Shown: piece by piece, positions 27,595 to 36,349 of the stretch
Numbering within the stretch: the stretch's first letter is position 1
How the letters are laid out: every line of letters begins with the position of its first letter
Assembly: GCA_003567005.1 (NCBI GenBank)
Contig: PXBF01000182.1
Coordinates: 1 to 64,000 of the forward strand
DNA: 64,000 bases
DNA from: PVC group bacterium
GTDB lineage: Bacteria; Verrucomicrobiota; Kiritimatiellia; UBA8416
Reading direction: 5' to 3'
Position numbers and translations under genes: made by a program
The notes under the pieces: generated by a model
What the model was told of the DNA's origin: nothing
Seen by the model: only the letters and a program-made list of their open reading frames with translations
Databases searched by the model: none

Positions 27595-28596
27595 ATGAAA
27601 AGAAACAAACTAGTCTTAAGCAGGGCATATCTGTGGAGATCCAAACCTTGGCAGCATGCCATGATTATACCTGCTGCGTATATTTCTTTAGCGACATTGT
27701 ATATTTTATTTTCAAGCAAGGTCGCTGCCATTATCGCGCGCGATGTAAATCAATTACAACTGATTGAACAGTACAAAGGCCTTGGTTATGTATTCACTAC
27801 CGGTCTATTGCTCTATCTACTCTGCTACTTTCTATTCAAACGCATACATATCCAGACCAAATTGCTCGTACAAACAGAAAGTCAAGCCGTGGCAGGAATG
27901 GCCGGGGCCTGCATGGCACATGACCTAAACAACCTACTCATGATGCTGTCGGGTGTGCTTGAACTCACCAAAACGGATCAACCCAATGACGAAATCCGTA
28001 AAACAATTATCAGGGATCTTGACTGCTCTATTGAGCAGTTAACGCGTTTTTCCAAAAACCTGATGCACATGACAAACGAACGCGACAAAGACAAAAAACA
28101 GCAGATCGACATGGTCACACACATTCGCTTTATCCTGAAACTATTGTCCAAGCATCCCAGCGTTCGAAAATGCAAGTTGCACACATCACACCTGGATTCC
28201 GCTCACATGTTCTTGAATGCCCAATTATTCGAACAAGCAATTCTCAATCTTGTTCTCAATGCCGCCCAGGCGGCAAAACCAACCGGAGGTGAGATAAGAC
28301 TAGCTCTCAAACGAGTGGAAAAAGGTGTACTGTTGCAAGTGGACGACAACGGACAAGGAGTATCTCTAGACCTGCAAACCGAAATGTTCACCCCCGGCTA
28401 CACGACCAAACCGGATGGATCCGGTTTAGGCTTGCTTTGTGTGCAAGCATTTGCAGAGTCTTGTGGCGCGAAAATTACGGTAACTGAATCTGACCTCGGT
28501 GGTGCATCTTTCAGATTATGCATACCTGACCTCAAAACCACAGAATGCGCAAACCACGAAGTCACGCTACAAAAAGCACCAACTGCACAGAGCTGA
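27595..28596 (+). CDS. Membrane sensor histidine kinase
   Basis: A 333-residue kinase with two membrane helices at about 22-41 and 62-81 and only a 20-residue loop between, so it probably senses the membrane or an internal signal. The phosphoacceptor segment has AHDLNN with His at 109. The ATPase domain shows NLVLNAAQAAKP (N box), DNGQGV (G1), a TPGYTTKPDGSGLGL lid and ends at the usual position. There is no receiver domain and no response regulator gene beside it, so it is an orphan. The ATG has AAGGA eight bases upstream. ManA follows after ten bases, suggesting co-transcription of sugar metabolism with this sensor. Confidence 0.88.
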   Translation: MKRNKLVLSRAYLWRSKPWQHAMIIPAAYISLATLYILFSSKVAAIIARDVNQLQLIEQYKGLGYVFTTGLLLYLLCYFLFKRIHIQTKLLVQTESQAVAGMAGACMAHDLNNLLMMLSGVLELTKTDQPNDEIRKTIIRDLDCSIEQLTRFSKNLMHMTNERDKDKKQQIDMVTHIRFILKLLSKHPSVRKCKLHTSHLDSAHMFLNAQLFEQAILNLVLNAAQAAKPTGGEIRLALKRVEKGVLLQVDDNGQGVSLDLQTEMFTPGYTTKPDGSGLGLLCVQAFAESCGAKITVTESDLGGASFRLCIPDLKTTECANHEVTLQKAPTAQS

Positions 28597-28606
28597 TGAA
28601 CAAGAT

Positions 28607-29602
28607 ATGAAAGACAAAAAAGCTATCTACCCCTATCTCTTCTCCCCTGTCTACAAGGATTACATTTGGGGAGGAAACCGAATCAAGGAAACCTACCACC
28701 GCCAAAACACACCAGATCGATGTGCCGAATCCTGGGAAATTGCCGATCGCCCAGAAGGTATGAGCATCGTCGAAAATGGTCCCCTTAAAGGGAAGAGTTT
28801 GCAGCAATTGATGCAAACCTTGCAAACCGACTTGCTGGGACCGCAATACAAAGGCAGGCAAACCTTCCCGCTTCTCATTAAAATCATTGATGCACGCGAG
28901 GATCTTAGCGTGCAAGTCCACCCTAACGATAACAACGCTCATCGCACAGGAGGTGACCCTAAAACGGAAATGTGGTACATACTGGATGCTACATCTAATG
29001 CCACAATCTATGCAGGCATGCAACAAGGCGTCACCCCCGAACGTTTTCAAAACGCCATCGAGGATGGAACCGTACAAAGCCTACTTGCAAAGGTTCCGGC
29101 AAAACCGGGTCGGACAATCTTTGTTCCAGGCGGAAAAGTGCATGCTATCGGTGCAGGATGCCTATTACTCGAAATCCAACAAAACTCGAATACAACATAC
29201 CGCGTATTTGATTGGAACCGCGTAGATGCGGACGGAAACACCAGGGACCTTCACATCGAGCAAGCCATGCAAGTCATCGATTGGGAGCACATGAAACCGG
29301 AAATCTCCTCACCGCGTCCATCACCCGCGGAAGGGGAAAATCACCCATATGACATACTCCATACACCGTATTTTGCCGCCATGGGGTGGAACCTCCAAGA
29401 ACCGCGAAACTTTCTTATGGAACCCGCTGGCTTTCGTATCCTCTTTGTTTCGAAGGGAAAAGTGCTGATCGGAGCCAATGGTACCGTTGCCGCAGCGACC
29501 ATGGGGACATCTTGTCTTATCCCTGCGGCTGCCAAACGTTTCACCGTAACCCCAGTCGAAGGAAAAGCCTCTATCATTGAAATACAAGGGCCTGCCCCCT
29601 AA
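28607..29602 (+). CDS. manA: Mannose-6-phosphate isomerase
   Basis: A 331-residue zinc enzyme interconverting mannose 6-phosphate and fructose 6-phosphate. It is the short Bacillus-type class I form: YIWGG near the start, IIDAREDLSVQVHPND (metal-binding Gln and His), KTEMWYI (metal Glu) and GKVHAIGAG (metal His). The frame is open for 108 bases upstream inside the kinase gene, but ATG at 28607 starts the known N-terminus (YPYLFSPVYKDYIWGG). It lies ten bases after the histidine kinase stop. With L-fucose isomerase and a sulfatase in this window it points to use or synthesis of mannose- and fucose-containing glycans. Confidence 0.93.
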   Translation: MKDKKAIYPYLFSPVYKDYIWGGNRIKETYHRQNTPDRCAESWEIADRPEGMSIVENGPLKGKSLQQLMQTLQTDLLGPQYKGRQTFPLLIKIIDAREDLSVQVHPNDNNAHRTGGDPKTEMWYILDATSNATIYAGMQQGVTPERFQNAIEDGTVQSLLAKVPAKPGRTIFVPGGKVHAIGAGCLLLEIQQNSNTTYRVFDWNRVDADGNTRDLHIEQAMQVIDWEHMKPEISSPRPSPAEGENHPYDILHTPYFAAMGWNLQEPRNFLMEPAGFRILFVSKGKVLIGANGTVAAATMGTSCLIPAAAKRFTVTPVEGKASIIEIQGPAP

Positions 29603-29769
29603 GAGTGACACTTTGCACCTTGTGAGGCTGCGTGTGCCACCTGCCTGATGCTTCTGGTAACGCACCATAACCACAAAAACAGCTGATACCGTTTGGATCT
29701 ATATCTTGAAACTTGTAGATCGTTTCTTTTTCGTTTAGGTTTCTGGTAATCAAACCAATCAGGTAAATT

Positions 29770-30498
29770 ATGAACCAAGCCGAACAGCTACAATACAAAC
29801 GTGTTTTACTCAAATTAAGTGGCGAAACACTGCAAAACCGCGAAAAAGGTCTCGCGATTGATCCTGACGCTGTGAACCATGTTGCCATGCGCATACAACA
29901 TGTCGTTGAACAAAACGTAGAAGTTGGAATCGTAGTTGGCGGGGGAAACCTGTTTCGCGGTTTAAGTGGGGCCCAACGTGGCATCAATCGATCCTGTGGA
30001 GATTACATGGGTATGCTGGCAACCATTATGAATGCCCTAGCGCTACAAAACGGGTTAGAACAGCTTGGATTGGAAACCCGCGTACAAACCGCTATCTCCA
30101 TGCCAAGAGTGGCTGAACCTTTTATTTTGCGGCGCACATTACGACACCTTGAAAAAAAACGCATCGTCATATTTGGCGGCGGTACCGGAAATCCCTTTTT
30201 TAGCACAGATACTGCGGCGGCCTTGCGTGCCAGCGAAATGGGGGCAAACGCACTTCTGAAAGCGACCAAGGTTAATGGCATCTACACAGAAGACCCCGTA
30301 CAAAATCCCGATGCGAAAAGATACGACACCATTACCTACTCTGAAGCAATATCGCGTAATCTAAAAGTAATGGATGCCGCCGCATTTTCCCTATGTATGG
30401 AAAATCATATTCCCATCGTTGTTTTTGACTTTTTTGCAGAAAACTCATTAGAACGTGTAGTAGCTGGCGAAACCGTTGGTACACTGGTAACCGATTAA
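29770..30498 (+). CDS. pyrH: UMP kinase
   Basis: A 242-residue hexameric amino-acid-kinase-fold enzyme making UDP from UMP. Signatures are KRVLLKLSGETL at the start, GIVVGGGNLFRG, and GGTGNPFFSTDTAAALRA. The protein is typically activated by GTP and inhibited by UTP. It is followed 18 bases later by frr, a widely conserved pair; the rpsB and tsf genes that often precede are not here. An AATCAGGT purine tract precedes the ATG. Confidence 0.97.
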   Translation: MNQAEQLQYKRVLLKLSGETLQNREKGLAIDPDAVNHVAMRIQHVVEQNVEVGIVVGGGNLFRGLSGAQRGINRSCGDYMGMLATIMNALALQNGLEQLGLETRVQTAISMPRVAEPFILRRTLRHLEKKRIVIFGGGTGNPFFSTDTAAALRASEMGANALLKATKVNGIYTEDPVQNPDAKRYDTITYSEAISRNLKVMDAAAFSLCMENHIPIVVFDFFAENSLERVVAGETVGTLVTD

Positions 30499-30516
30499 CC
30501 CAAAAGGAGCTAAACA

Positions 30517-31080
30517 ATGGAATCAGTTGATGAAATCCTATTAGAGGCAGAAGAAAAAATGGATAAATCCATGGACTTCTTTCATGAGCAGTTTTCCGGT
30601 TTGCGCACAGGCAAAGCCTCCCCTGCACTCGTTGAAAATGTCACTGTATCTTACTACGGTTCCATGACGCGATTGCGCGAGCTGGCTGGAATATCCCCCC
30701 CCGAGCCTAGACTCATTGTCATCAACGCATATGATCCAACCGCACTGCCAGACATTGAGAAAGCTATCCTCGCAGCCAATCTCGGGGTCACCCCCATGAA
30801 TGATGGGCGCGTCATACGTATTCCAATCCCCGAACTCAGCACCGAACGCAGGGAAGAAATGACCAAGCTGGCAAAGCGCATGGCCGAAGATGGACGTATT
30901 GCCATTCGCAACGTAAGGCGTGAAGCGAATGATGCGGTCAAGGCATTGGAAAAAGGCGGCAAAACGACCGAAGACGAACGCGATGAAACGTTGAAGCACA
31001 TTCAAAAGCTCACGGATGATCACATCGCCAAAATTGACGCAGACCTGAAAGCCAAGGAAGCAGAGCTAATGGAAGTCTGA
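30517..31080 (+). CDS. frr: Ribosome recycling factor
   Basis: A 187-residue tRNA-shaped factor that splits post-termination ribosomes with EF-G. It shows FSGLRTGKASPALVENV, IPELSTERREEMTKLAK and RNVRREANDAVK, the core signatures. An AAAGGAG ribosome site lies before the ATG. Co-transcribed with pyrH. It ends two bases from the convergent queA stop, with no hairpin between them, so convergent transcripts overlap. Confidence 0.98.
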   Translation: MESVDEILLEAEEKMDKSMDFFHEQFSGLRTGKASPALVENVTVSYYGSMTRLRELAGISPPEPRLIVINAYDPTALPDIEKAILAANLGVTPMNDGRVIRIPIPELSTERREEMTKLAKRMAEDGRIAIRNVRREANDAVKALEKGGKTTEDERDETLKHIQKLTDDHIAKIDADLKAKEAELMEV

Positions 31081-31082
31081 TC

Positions 31083-32126
31083 TTACAGGATCAGCATGCA
31101 ATCTCCATAGCTGTAGAAGCGGTACCGTTCGCGTACCGCCTCAGCATATGCTTCCATAATCAGTTCCCTGCCTGCCAAAGCACTTACCATCATGATAAGT
31201 GTCGATTTGGGTAAATGGAAATTCGTCAACATACCGTCCACTGCTTGGAATGCATAAGGTGGATAAATAAATAAGTCACTGCGCCCCGAACCAGCACATA
31301 TTTCCCCTTTGCGCGCCATAACAGTTTCCAACGTCCGCACAGACGTACTGCCGACAGCAAGAATACGCCCACCCTTGACACGCGCATGGCGTATGGACGC
31401 TGCAGCCTCTGTGCTGATTGCATAGCGTTCTTCATCCATCTTGTGATGCGCCACTTCATCCACGTTCACGGGACGAAATGTGCCGATCCCGACGTGCAGA
31501 GTTATTTCAGCCTTGCTGACACCCTTCTCCGCCAATGCAGCAAAAAGTTCCGGCGTAAAATGCAACCCCGCAGTTGGTGCCGCTACGGCACCAGGTTGCG
31601 ACGCATACACAGTCTGGTAACGATGGGCATCCACTTCCCCTTTTTCATCATGTTCAGATCGACGGATATAAGGGGGTAAAGGTACATCTCCCACCTCTTC
31701 CAAAACGTCAAATAACGGACGCCCACAATGTAGTCGTACTTCAATACGACCAGCTTCCCCTTGCCGCAAAACAACAGCTTCTATGCAACCATTCGCAAGG
31801 GAAAGCTTAGTGCCCGGTTTGGGTTGACGAGAAGCCCGACATAAAGCAAGCCAACAGTCCTGGCTCGTTGGCTCCAGTAACAACAACTCAATAGCACCAC
31901 CCGATGCTTCCTTGTAACCATAAATTCGAGCCTTTATGACCCGTGTATTGTTAACAACGAGAAGATCACCAGAATGTAGATAATCACCGACATCACGGAT
32001 GCTACGGTGTTCTAACTTTCCCGTTGCACGATGAACCACCAACATGCGTGCATCCGTACGATGAACCGCAGGTTCTTGCGCAATGAGCTCTTCAGGCAAC
32101 ACATAGTCAAAATCAGACGTCCGCAT
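31083..32126 (-). CDS. queA: tRNA preQ1(34) S-adenosylmethionine ribosyltransferase-isomerase
   Basis: A 347-residue enzyme that moves the ribosyl group of SAM onto preQ1 in tRNA to make epoxyqueuosine. Family segments are SDFDYVLPEELIAQEPA at the start, VVNNTRVIKAR, GAVAAPTAGLHFT and the C-terminal FHLPKSTLIMMVSALAGRE. Length is normal. It is followed in its transcript by nothing and preceded by the YjbQ-family gene with six bases between, so these two are an operon. Other queuosine genes (tgt, queG) are not seen here. Confidence 0.97.
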   Translation of the reverse strand: MRTSDFDYVLPEELIAQEPAVHRTDARMLVVHRATGKLEHRSIRDVGDYLHSGDLLVVNNTRVIKARIYGYKEASGGAIELLLLEPTSQDCWLALCRASRQPKPGTKLSLANGCIEAVVLRQGEAGRIEVRLHCGRPLFDVLEEVGDVPLPPYIRRSEHDEKGEVDAHRYQTVYASQPGAVAAPTAGLHFTPELFAALAEKGVSKAEITLHVGIGTFRPVNVDEVAHHKMDEERYAISTEAAASIRHARVKGGRILAVGSTSVRTLETVMARKGEICAGSGRSDLFIYPPYAFQAVDGMLTNFHLPKSTLIMMVSALAGRELIMEAYAEAVRERYRFYSYGDCMLIL

Positions 32127-32132
32127 CGAAGC

Positions 32133-32549
32133 TCATTCTCCAATAATCTTCACCAAAGCACGTTTGCGCCGACCACCATCAAACTCACCATAAAAAATAC
32201 GTTCCCAAGGCCCAAAATCCAACTTCCCCTCCGTTACGGCAACCACCACTTCGCGTCCCATGATCGTGCGCTTCAGGTGTGCATCGGCATTGTCTTCAAA
32301 CCCATTGTGCGCATACTGTGAATAAGGTTTTTCAGGTGCTAACCCTTCTAACCACTTCTCAAAATCACTGTGTAATCCACTTTCATCATCATTGATGAAA
32401 ACACTCGCTGTGATATGCATAGCATTGACCAGACACAACCCTTCTCGAATTCCGCTTTCACGCAAACAACCCTCAACCGCCTCCGTGATATTCAACAACT
32501 GTCGACGCTGCGGCACATCAAACCATAACTCTTTTCGATAACTCTTCAT
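32133..32549 (-). CDS. YjbQ family (UPF0047) protein
   Basis: A 138-residue small trimeric protein of the family called secondary thiamine-phosphate synthase from weak in vitro activity of E. coli YjbQ; the real role is unsettled. Motifs are [15 protein letters not shown] and [20 protein letters not shown], which contain the conserved histidines of a possible metal site. An AGGAGGAG ribosome site is six bases before the ATG at 32549; the frame extends upstream but without such a site. It forms an operon with queA. Confidence 0.88.
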   Translation of the reverse strand: MKSYRKELWFDVPQRRQLLNITEAVEGCLRESGIREGLCLVNAMHITASVFINDDESGLHSDFEKWLEGLAPEKPYSQYAHNGFEDNADAHLKRTIMGREVVVAVTEGKLDFGPWERIFYGEFDGGRRKRALVKIIGE

Positions 32550-32772
32550 AAATCTCCTCCTGTCCGACTGCCGAACTTGTGTCGGTAGCAGTAATCGTTG
32601 CGGTGGGTGCAACAATCTCACTTGCGATGTTCTTTAACGCGGTTCAAACAGAACATAGATCATTCTATTCATACACCGCGAAAAAACTAGCGTAAGTGCT
32701 CGCCCCCGTCAATCCAGGCGGTTTGCCATTACGATGTCTCCGCGGTCAGCATAAAAATGATGGTAGGTCGCA

Positions 32773-34326
32773 TCATTTCTTGCCCCACCTTTCAAACCAC
32801 GGAAAATGATCTTCAGGCCCCTTCCCGTCGAGAAGCTCGTCGATACGCACTGACTTGTGATTCTCCCAGGTACCGTGGTACATGTTGCCATCGCAGCACT
32901 TGAGTAGCAGGGTACCCAGTTCCTTGAGCTTTTCCGGATTCTCGTCCGCAAGGTTATTCTCCTCACGGTAGTCGTCGGGCAGGTAGAACAACTGGAAACG
33001 ACGCACCGGAGTGAGATAACGTACCTTCCAGCCCTCAGACGTCACCAAGGCCGGACCTATATTCCCGGCAAAAGCAACGAACGCGGGTTCTTCCTGCTCC
33101 TCGCCTTTAAGTGCAGGGAGAAAGGAATGACCGTCCTTCCATTCTGGAAATGCAACGCCTAACAGGTCAGCTATTGTCGCCATCGTATCGTAGTTTGCGC
33201 TCAAATGTTCGCATATAGCGCCAGCCTGCTCCCCCCCCGGAAGACGAACGATATAGGGGATGCGTACGCCACCTTCAAGACTGTACTTCTTCTTGCCACT
33301 AAAACCATCGTTACCATTGAAAACATCACCAACAAGTTCACTCGTGTAGTTCAAGTCGATGTGATCAATGACGCGACCATCGAGCGTTTTCTTGGACCCT
33401 GAGCATCTACCCTCTTCCGAGTAGCAGCAGCACTCATGTCCGTTGTCAGCCGCGAAGATGATCAGCGTATCATCAAGGATCCCGAGTTCGGCCAACGTGT
33501 CGTAAATCATCCCAACCGTATCGTCCAGACGCAATACCATGGAGGCGAACTCTTTCTCCCACAAGGTCAATCCCTCCGCGTCTTTTACACCGGCATGCAC
33601 CTCCGGAACGGCTGTCGGGCCATGCGGTAGTTGTGAAGGATGATAAAGAAAGAACGGTCTGTCCTTATTCTCCCGAATGAACTGCTCGATCTTCACGTTA
33701 AAGAGGTCCTGGGAGTAGACCTCTCTGCCCGTTTCCGTCTCGATACGCTTTCGGTTTTCCGGTGTCTCTACAAGATAGGTAACGCCACAGTTGGCATGCT
33801 CGTTCCCAGGAATCTCAACCATCTTGCCATTTTCGAAGAGAAACGGCGGGTAGAACCCGTGGCAACGTGCATGATCGTAATACCCATAATGGTAGTCCCA
33901 GCCATGCTTGGCCAACCGTTCCGGCGTTGTGGAAAAACCCCACTCTAACTTGCCGATTTGCCCCGTCACCAGACCTGCCCGCTTCGCAATATGAGGCAGG
34001 AACACTTCATCTGAGCGCTCGTTGAAGCTGGTATTATTGATCAATTCCCGAATCGTATCGTAGTCGCGGCCATCTTCTTGGGAAAGCTCTTTGTAGATAC
34101 CCGCCTTCGTGTAGCTCCAGGTTCCCGCGTGGCAATCGTGATACCCTGTCAGAAGACTCGCCCGAGCCGGAGCACATACCGCACAACCGTAGACATTCGT
34201 CAGGCGTACACCCTCGGCTGCCAACCGATCGATATTCGGCGTTTCGAAATATTGCTGACCATAGCAACTGAGCATGCCGCGGCCCAAGTCGTCTGCATAG
34301 ATATAAATCACATTCGGTTTTCTCAT
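32773..34326 (-). CDS. Arylsulfatase-type sulfatase without a signal peptide
   Basis: A 517-residue sulfatase of the type I, formylglycine class (S1 family). The N-terminus PNVIYIYADDLG carries the metal-binding aspartates, and C51-A-P-A-R55 is the cysteine-type motif converted to formylglycine by a separate maturase. Metal-binding DNGHE is also present (AADNGHECC). The ATG at 34326 has an AAGGAGA site; even the longest open frame adds no signal peptide, so the enzyme looks cytoplasmic, unlike most carbohydrate sulfatases. It would then act on imported sulfated oligosaccharides. Substrate cannot be assigned. No sulfatase maturase lies nearby; the gene stands alone. Confidence 0.88.
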   Translation of the reverse strand: MRKPNVIYIYADDLGRGMLSCYGQQYFETPNIDRLAAEGVRLTNVYGCAVCAPARASLLTGYHDCHAGTWSYTKAGIYKELSQEDGRDYDTIRELINNTSFNERSDEVFLPHIAKRAGLVTGQIGKLEWGFSTTPERLAKHGWDYHYGYYDHARCHGFYPPFLFENGKMVEIPGNEHANCGVTYLVETPENRKRIETETGREVYSQDLFNVKIEQFIRENKDRPFFLYHPSQLPHGPTAVPEVHAGVKDAEGLTLWEKEFASMVLRLDDTVGMIYDTLAELGILDDTLIIFAADNGHECCCYSEEGRCSGSKKTLDGRVIDHIDLNYTSELVGDVFNGNDGFSGKKKYSLEGGVRIPYIVRLPGGEQAGAICEHLSANYDTMATIADLLGVAFPEWKDGHSFLPALKGEEQEEPAFVAFAGNIGPALVTSEGWKVRYLTPVRRFQLFYLPDDYREENNLADENPEKLKELGTLLLKCCDGNMYHGTWENHKSVRIDELLDGKGPEDHFPWFERWGKK

Positions 34327-34473
34327 CCGGTCTCCTTCTCGTTTTTCGGAATCAGGTTTTTCCATGGACACGATTGCCACTTGCGACGAATGAGGCTTCG
34401 CACAGAGTCGGCCAAACGCAACACGGCCTTGCATGCCTCAATCCTTTAAGATATGTTTATGCGCTATATCCTC

Positions 34474-34524
34474 TTGTGTGACAATATACTTCGCAATACG
34501 AATGCCCCCCCTCCCCTCACACAA
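34474..34524 (-). terminator. Hairpin overlapping the stop codon of the second ABC exporter gene
   Basis: TTGTGTGA (34474-34481) pairs perfectly with TCACACAA (34517-34524), and a smaller TTCG/CGAA hairpin (34490-34493 with 34499-34502) sits in the loop. The stem includes the stop codon at 34517-34519. There is no T run, so it may act on transcript stability or as a factor-dependent 3' end. Confidence 0.35.
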
Positions 34525-36304
34525 TGAAACCATCGCGCTGAAGCGCGATCATGCTTGCATACAGTCCCTGTTGCTGCATGAGCGATTCGTGATTGCCTTG
34601 TTCTACAACCCGACCTTGATCGAGCACGAGAATGTGGTCAGCACCACACACCGTGCTGAGGCGATGCGCAATAATCAGCGTGGTGCGCCCTTGCATGAGA
34701 CGCTCCAGCGCTTGATGTATCAAAATTTCCGATTCTCCATCCACCGCAGATGTTGCTTCATCTAGAATCAGAATGGCAGGGTTCTTCAAAAGGGCGCGAG
34801 CAATCGCAATGCGCTGTTTCTGTCCCCCAGATAATTTCACACCACGTTCGCCTATCTTCGTCTCATATCCATCCGGCAAATCCACAATGAATGCGTGGGC
34901 ATATGCAGCGCGGGCAGCAGCAATAACCGCCTCACGGTCCGCATCAGGTTTTCCATACTGTATATTTTCCGCAATCGTACCATCGAACAGAAAGGTATCT
35001 TGTAAAACATAGGCCAGGCGTTCGCGCAAATCTGACAGACGAACTTCACGAATATCTACACCATCGATCAGAATCCGGCCTTTGGAAACATCGTAGAACC
35101 GGCCAATGAGGTTTACGATGCTCGTCTTGCCCACACCACTGTGCCCAACGAGCGCCAGAACAGAACCAGGTTGCACATGAAACGATATCTTTTGCAGAAC
35201 GGGCATATCAGGCACATAGGCAAAGGAAACATCATCAAACACCACAGCGCCTCTTGCAGGAGGCATTTCCAAGGGATTGCGGGGATCTTGAATGGCGGGA
35301 TCTGTATCCAATATTTCGAAGATACGCTCCCCGGCGGCAAGCGTCCGTTGCACACTGTCAAACGTCCCGACAAATTCCTGGATCGGACGGTAAAAGTAGG
35401 CGATGTACATCGAAAAGGCCGTCAGACTTCCAATCGTCATGCGTTCCTCCAGAATGAGCCAGGCTCCGCCGCCCAGTACAGCCACCGAACCAGATGCCGC
35501 AATCAGATGCAAGAGAGGGTAAAAGAATGCTGAGGCTGCCGTAGCGCGAACCGTCTCGTCGCAAACTCTCTTGCTAACCGCACCCACACGATCGTGTTCG
35601 AAGGATTCGGCATGAAAGGCCTGAATCACACGAATGCCTGATAAATTCTCTTGCAGCTTGGCACCGAGCAGACCCGATGACGCCCGAATGCGACGGTATA
35701 AGGTACGCATCCGGCGCGAAACCCAGAAAACGCCAACCACAAGCAAAGGAACGGGAATGAGAATCAGCAGCGTCAGCAAGGTGCTAAATCGGAACATGTA
35801 GTACAGGGCAAACGCCATGCCGAACACTTGCCGCACAAGCGAATTGGTCGAACGCAGGATCAGGCTTTCAACCTGTCGTACATCGCCCGTGATACGCGTC
35901 ATTAAATCCCCGACACGGTGTTCATCAAAAAAAGCCAAAGGTAGGCGCTGCAAATGATCATACAATTCCATCCGCAAACCGTGAAGGAGACTCTGCCCAC
36001 CGCGACTCATCCAATAGCGACTGAGGGCATCAATGCCTTGTCCCGCCACTAAAATACCGACGTACAGCAAGATCATCCATCCAATATCATGGATGCGTCC
36101 CTCGCCGATAATATTGTCAATCGTGTATTGATACAGACGCGGTGGCTGCTGGGCAAGAAACACACCCACGAGCGTGCAGACACCGCCAAAGAGCAAGATA
36201 GGCAAAATGGGACGAGCCCACTTGAAACATCGTTTAGCTGCTTGAGAAGGCTTGCGTGCCCTTCTGGGAGCTGTCCCATATCGTGGAATCATTCTTTCGC
36301 GCAT
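34517..36304 (-). CDS. MsbA-like ABC exporter (second of pair)
   Basis: A 595-residue full half-transporter: six membrane helices in the first 320 residues followed by an ATPase domain. The nucleotide-binding motifs are all intact: ALVGHSGVGKTS (Walker A), LSGGQKQR (signature), ILILDEATSAVD (Walker B with Glu) and AHRLST. The N-terminal 40 residues are basic and Arg/Lys-rich, ahead of helix 1. The start is a choice between ATGs at 36304 and 36292. It lies about 45 bases after a similar exporter gene and may form a heterodimer with it, though both sites look catalytically complete, unlike many heterodimeric exporters. Lipid or glycolipid export is the usual role of this type. Confidence 0.9.
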   Translation of the reverse strand: MRERMIPRYGTAPRRARKPSQAAKRCFKWARPILPILLFGGVCTLVGVFLAQQPPRLYQYTIDNIIGEGRIHDIGWMILLYVGILVAGQGIDALSRYWMSRGGQSLLHGLRMELYDHLQRLPLAFFDEHRVGDLMTRITGDVRQVESLILRSTNSLVRQVFGMAFALYYMFRFSTLLTLLILIPVPLLVVGVFWVSRRMRTLYRRIRASSGLLGAKLQENLSGIRVIQAFHAESFEHDRVGAVSKRVCDETVRATAASAFFYPLLHLIAASGSVAVLGGGAWLILEERMTIGSLTAFSMYIAYFYRPIQEFVGTFDSVQRTLAAGERIFEILDTDPAIQDPRNPLEMPPARGAVVFDDVSFAYVPDMPVLQKISFHVQPGSVLALVGHSGVGKTSIVNLIGRFYDVSKGRILIDGVDIREVRLSDLRERLAYVLQDTFLFDGTIAENIQYGKPDADREAVIAAARAAYAHAFIVDLPDGYETKIGERGVKLSGGQKQRIAIARALLKNPAILILDEATSAVDGESEILIHQALERLMQGRTTLIIAHRLSTVCGADHILVLDQGRVVEQGNHESLMQQQGLYASMIALQRDGFIV

Positions 36305-36349
36305 ATGCTGCAACCTGTCATTACATCGTGCACCAGCCCGATATCCGCC

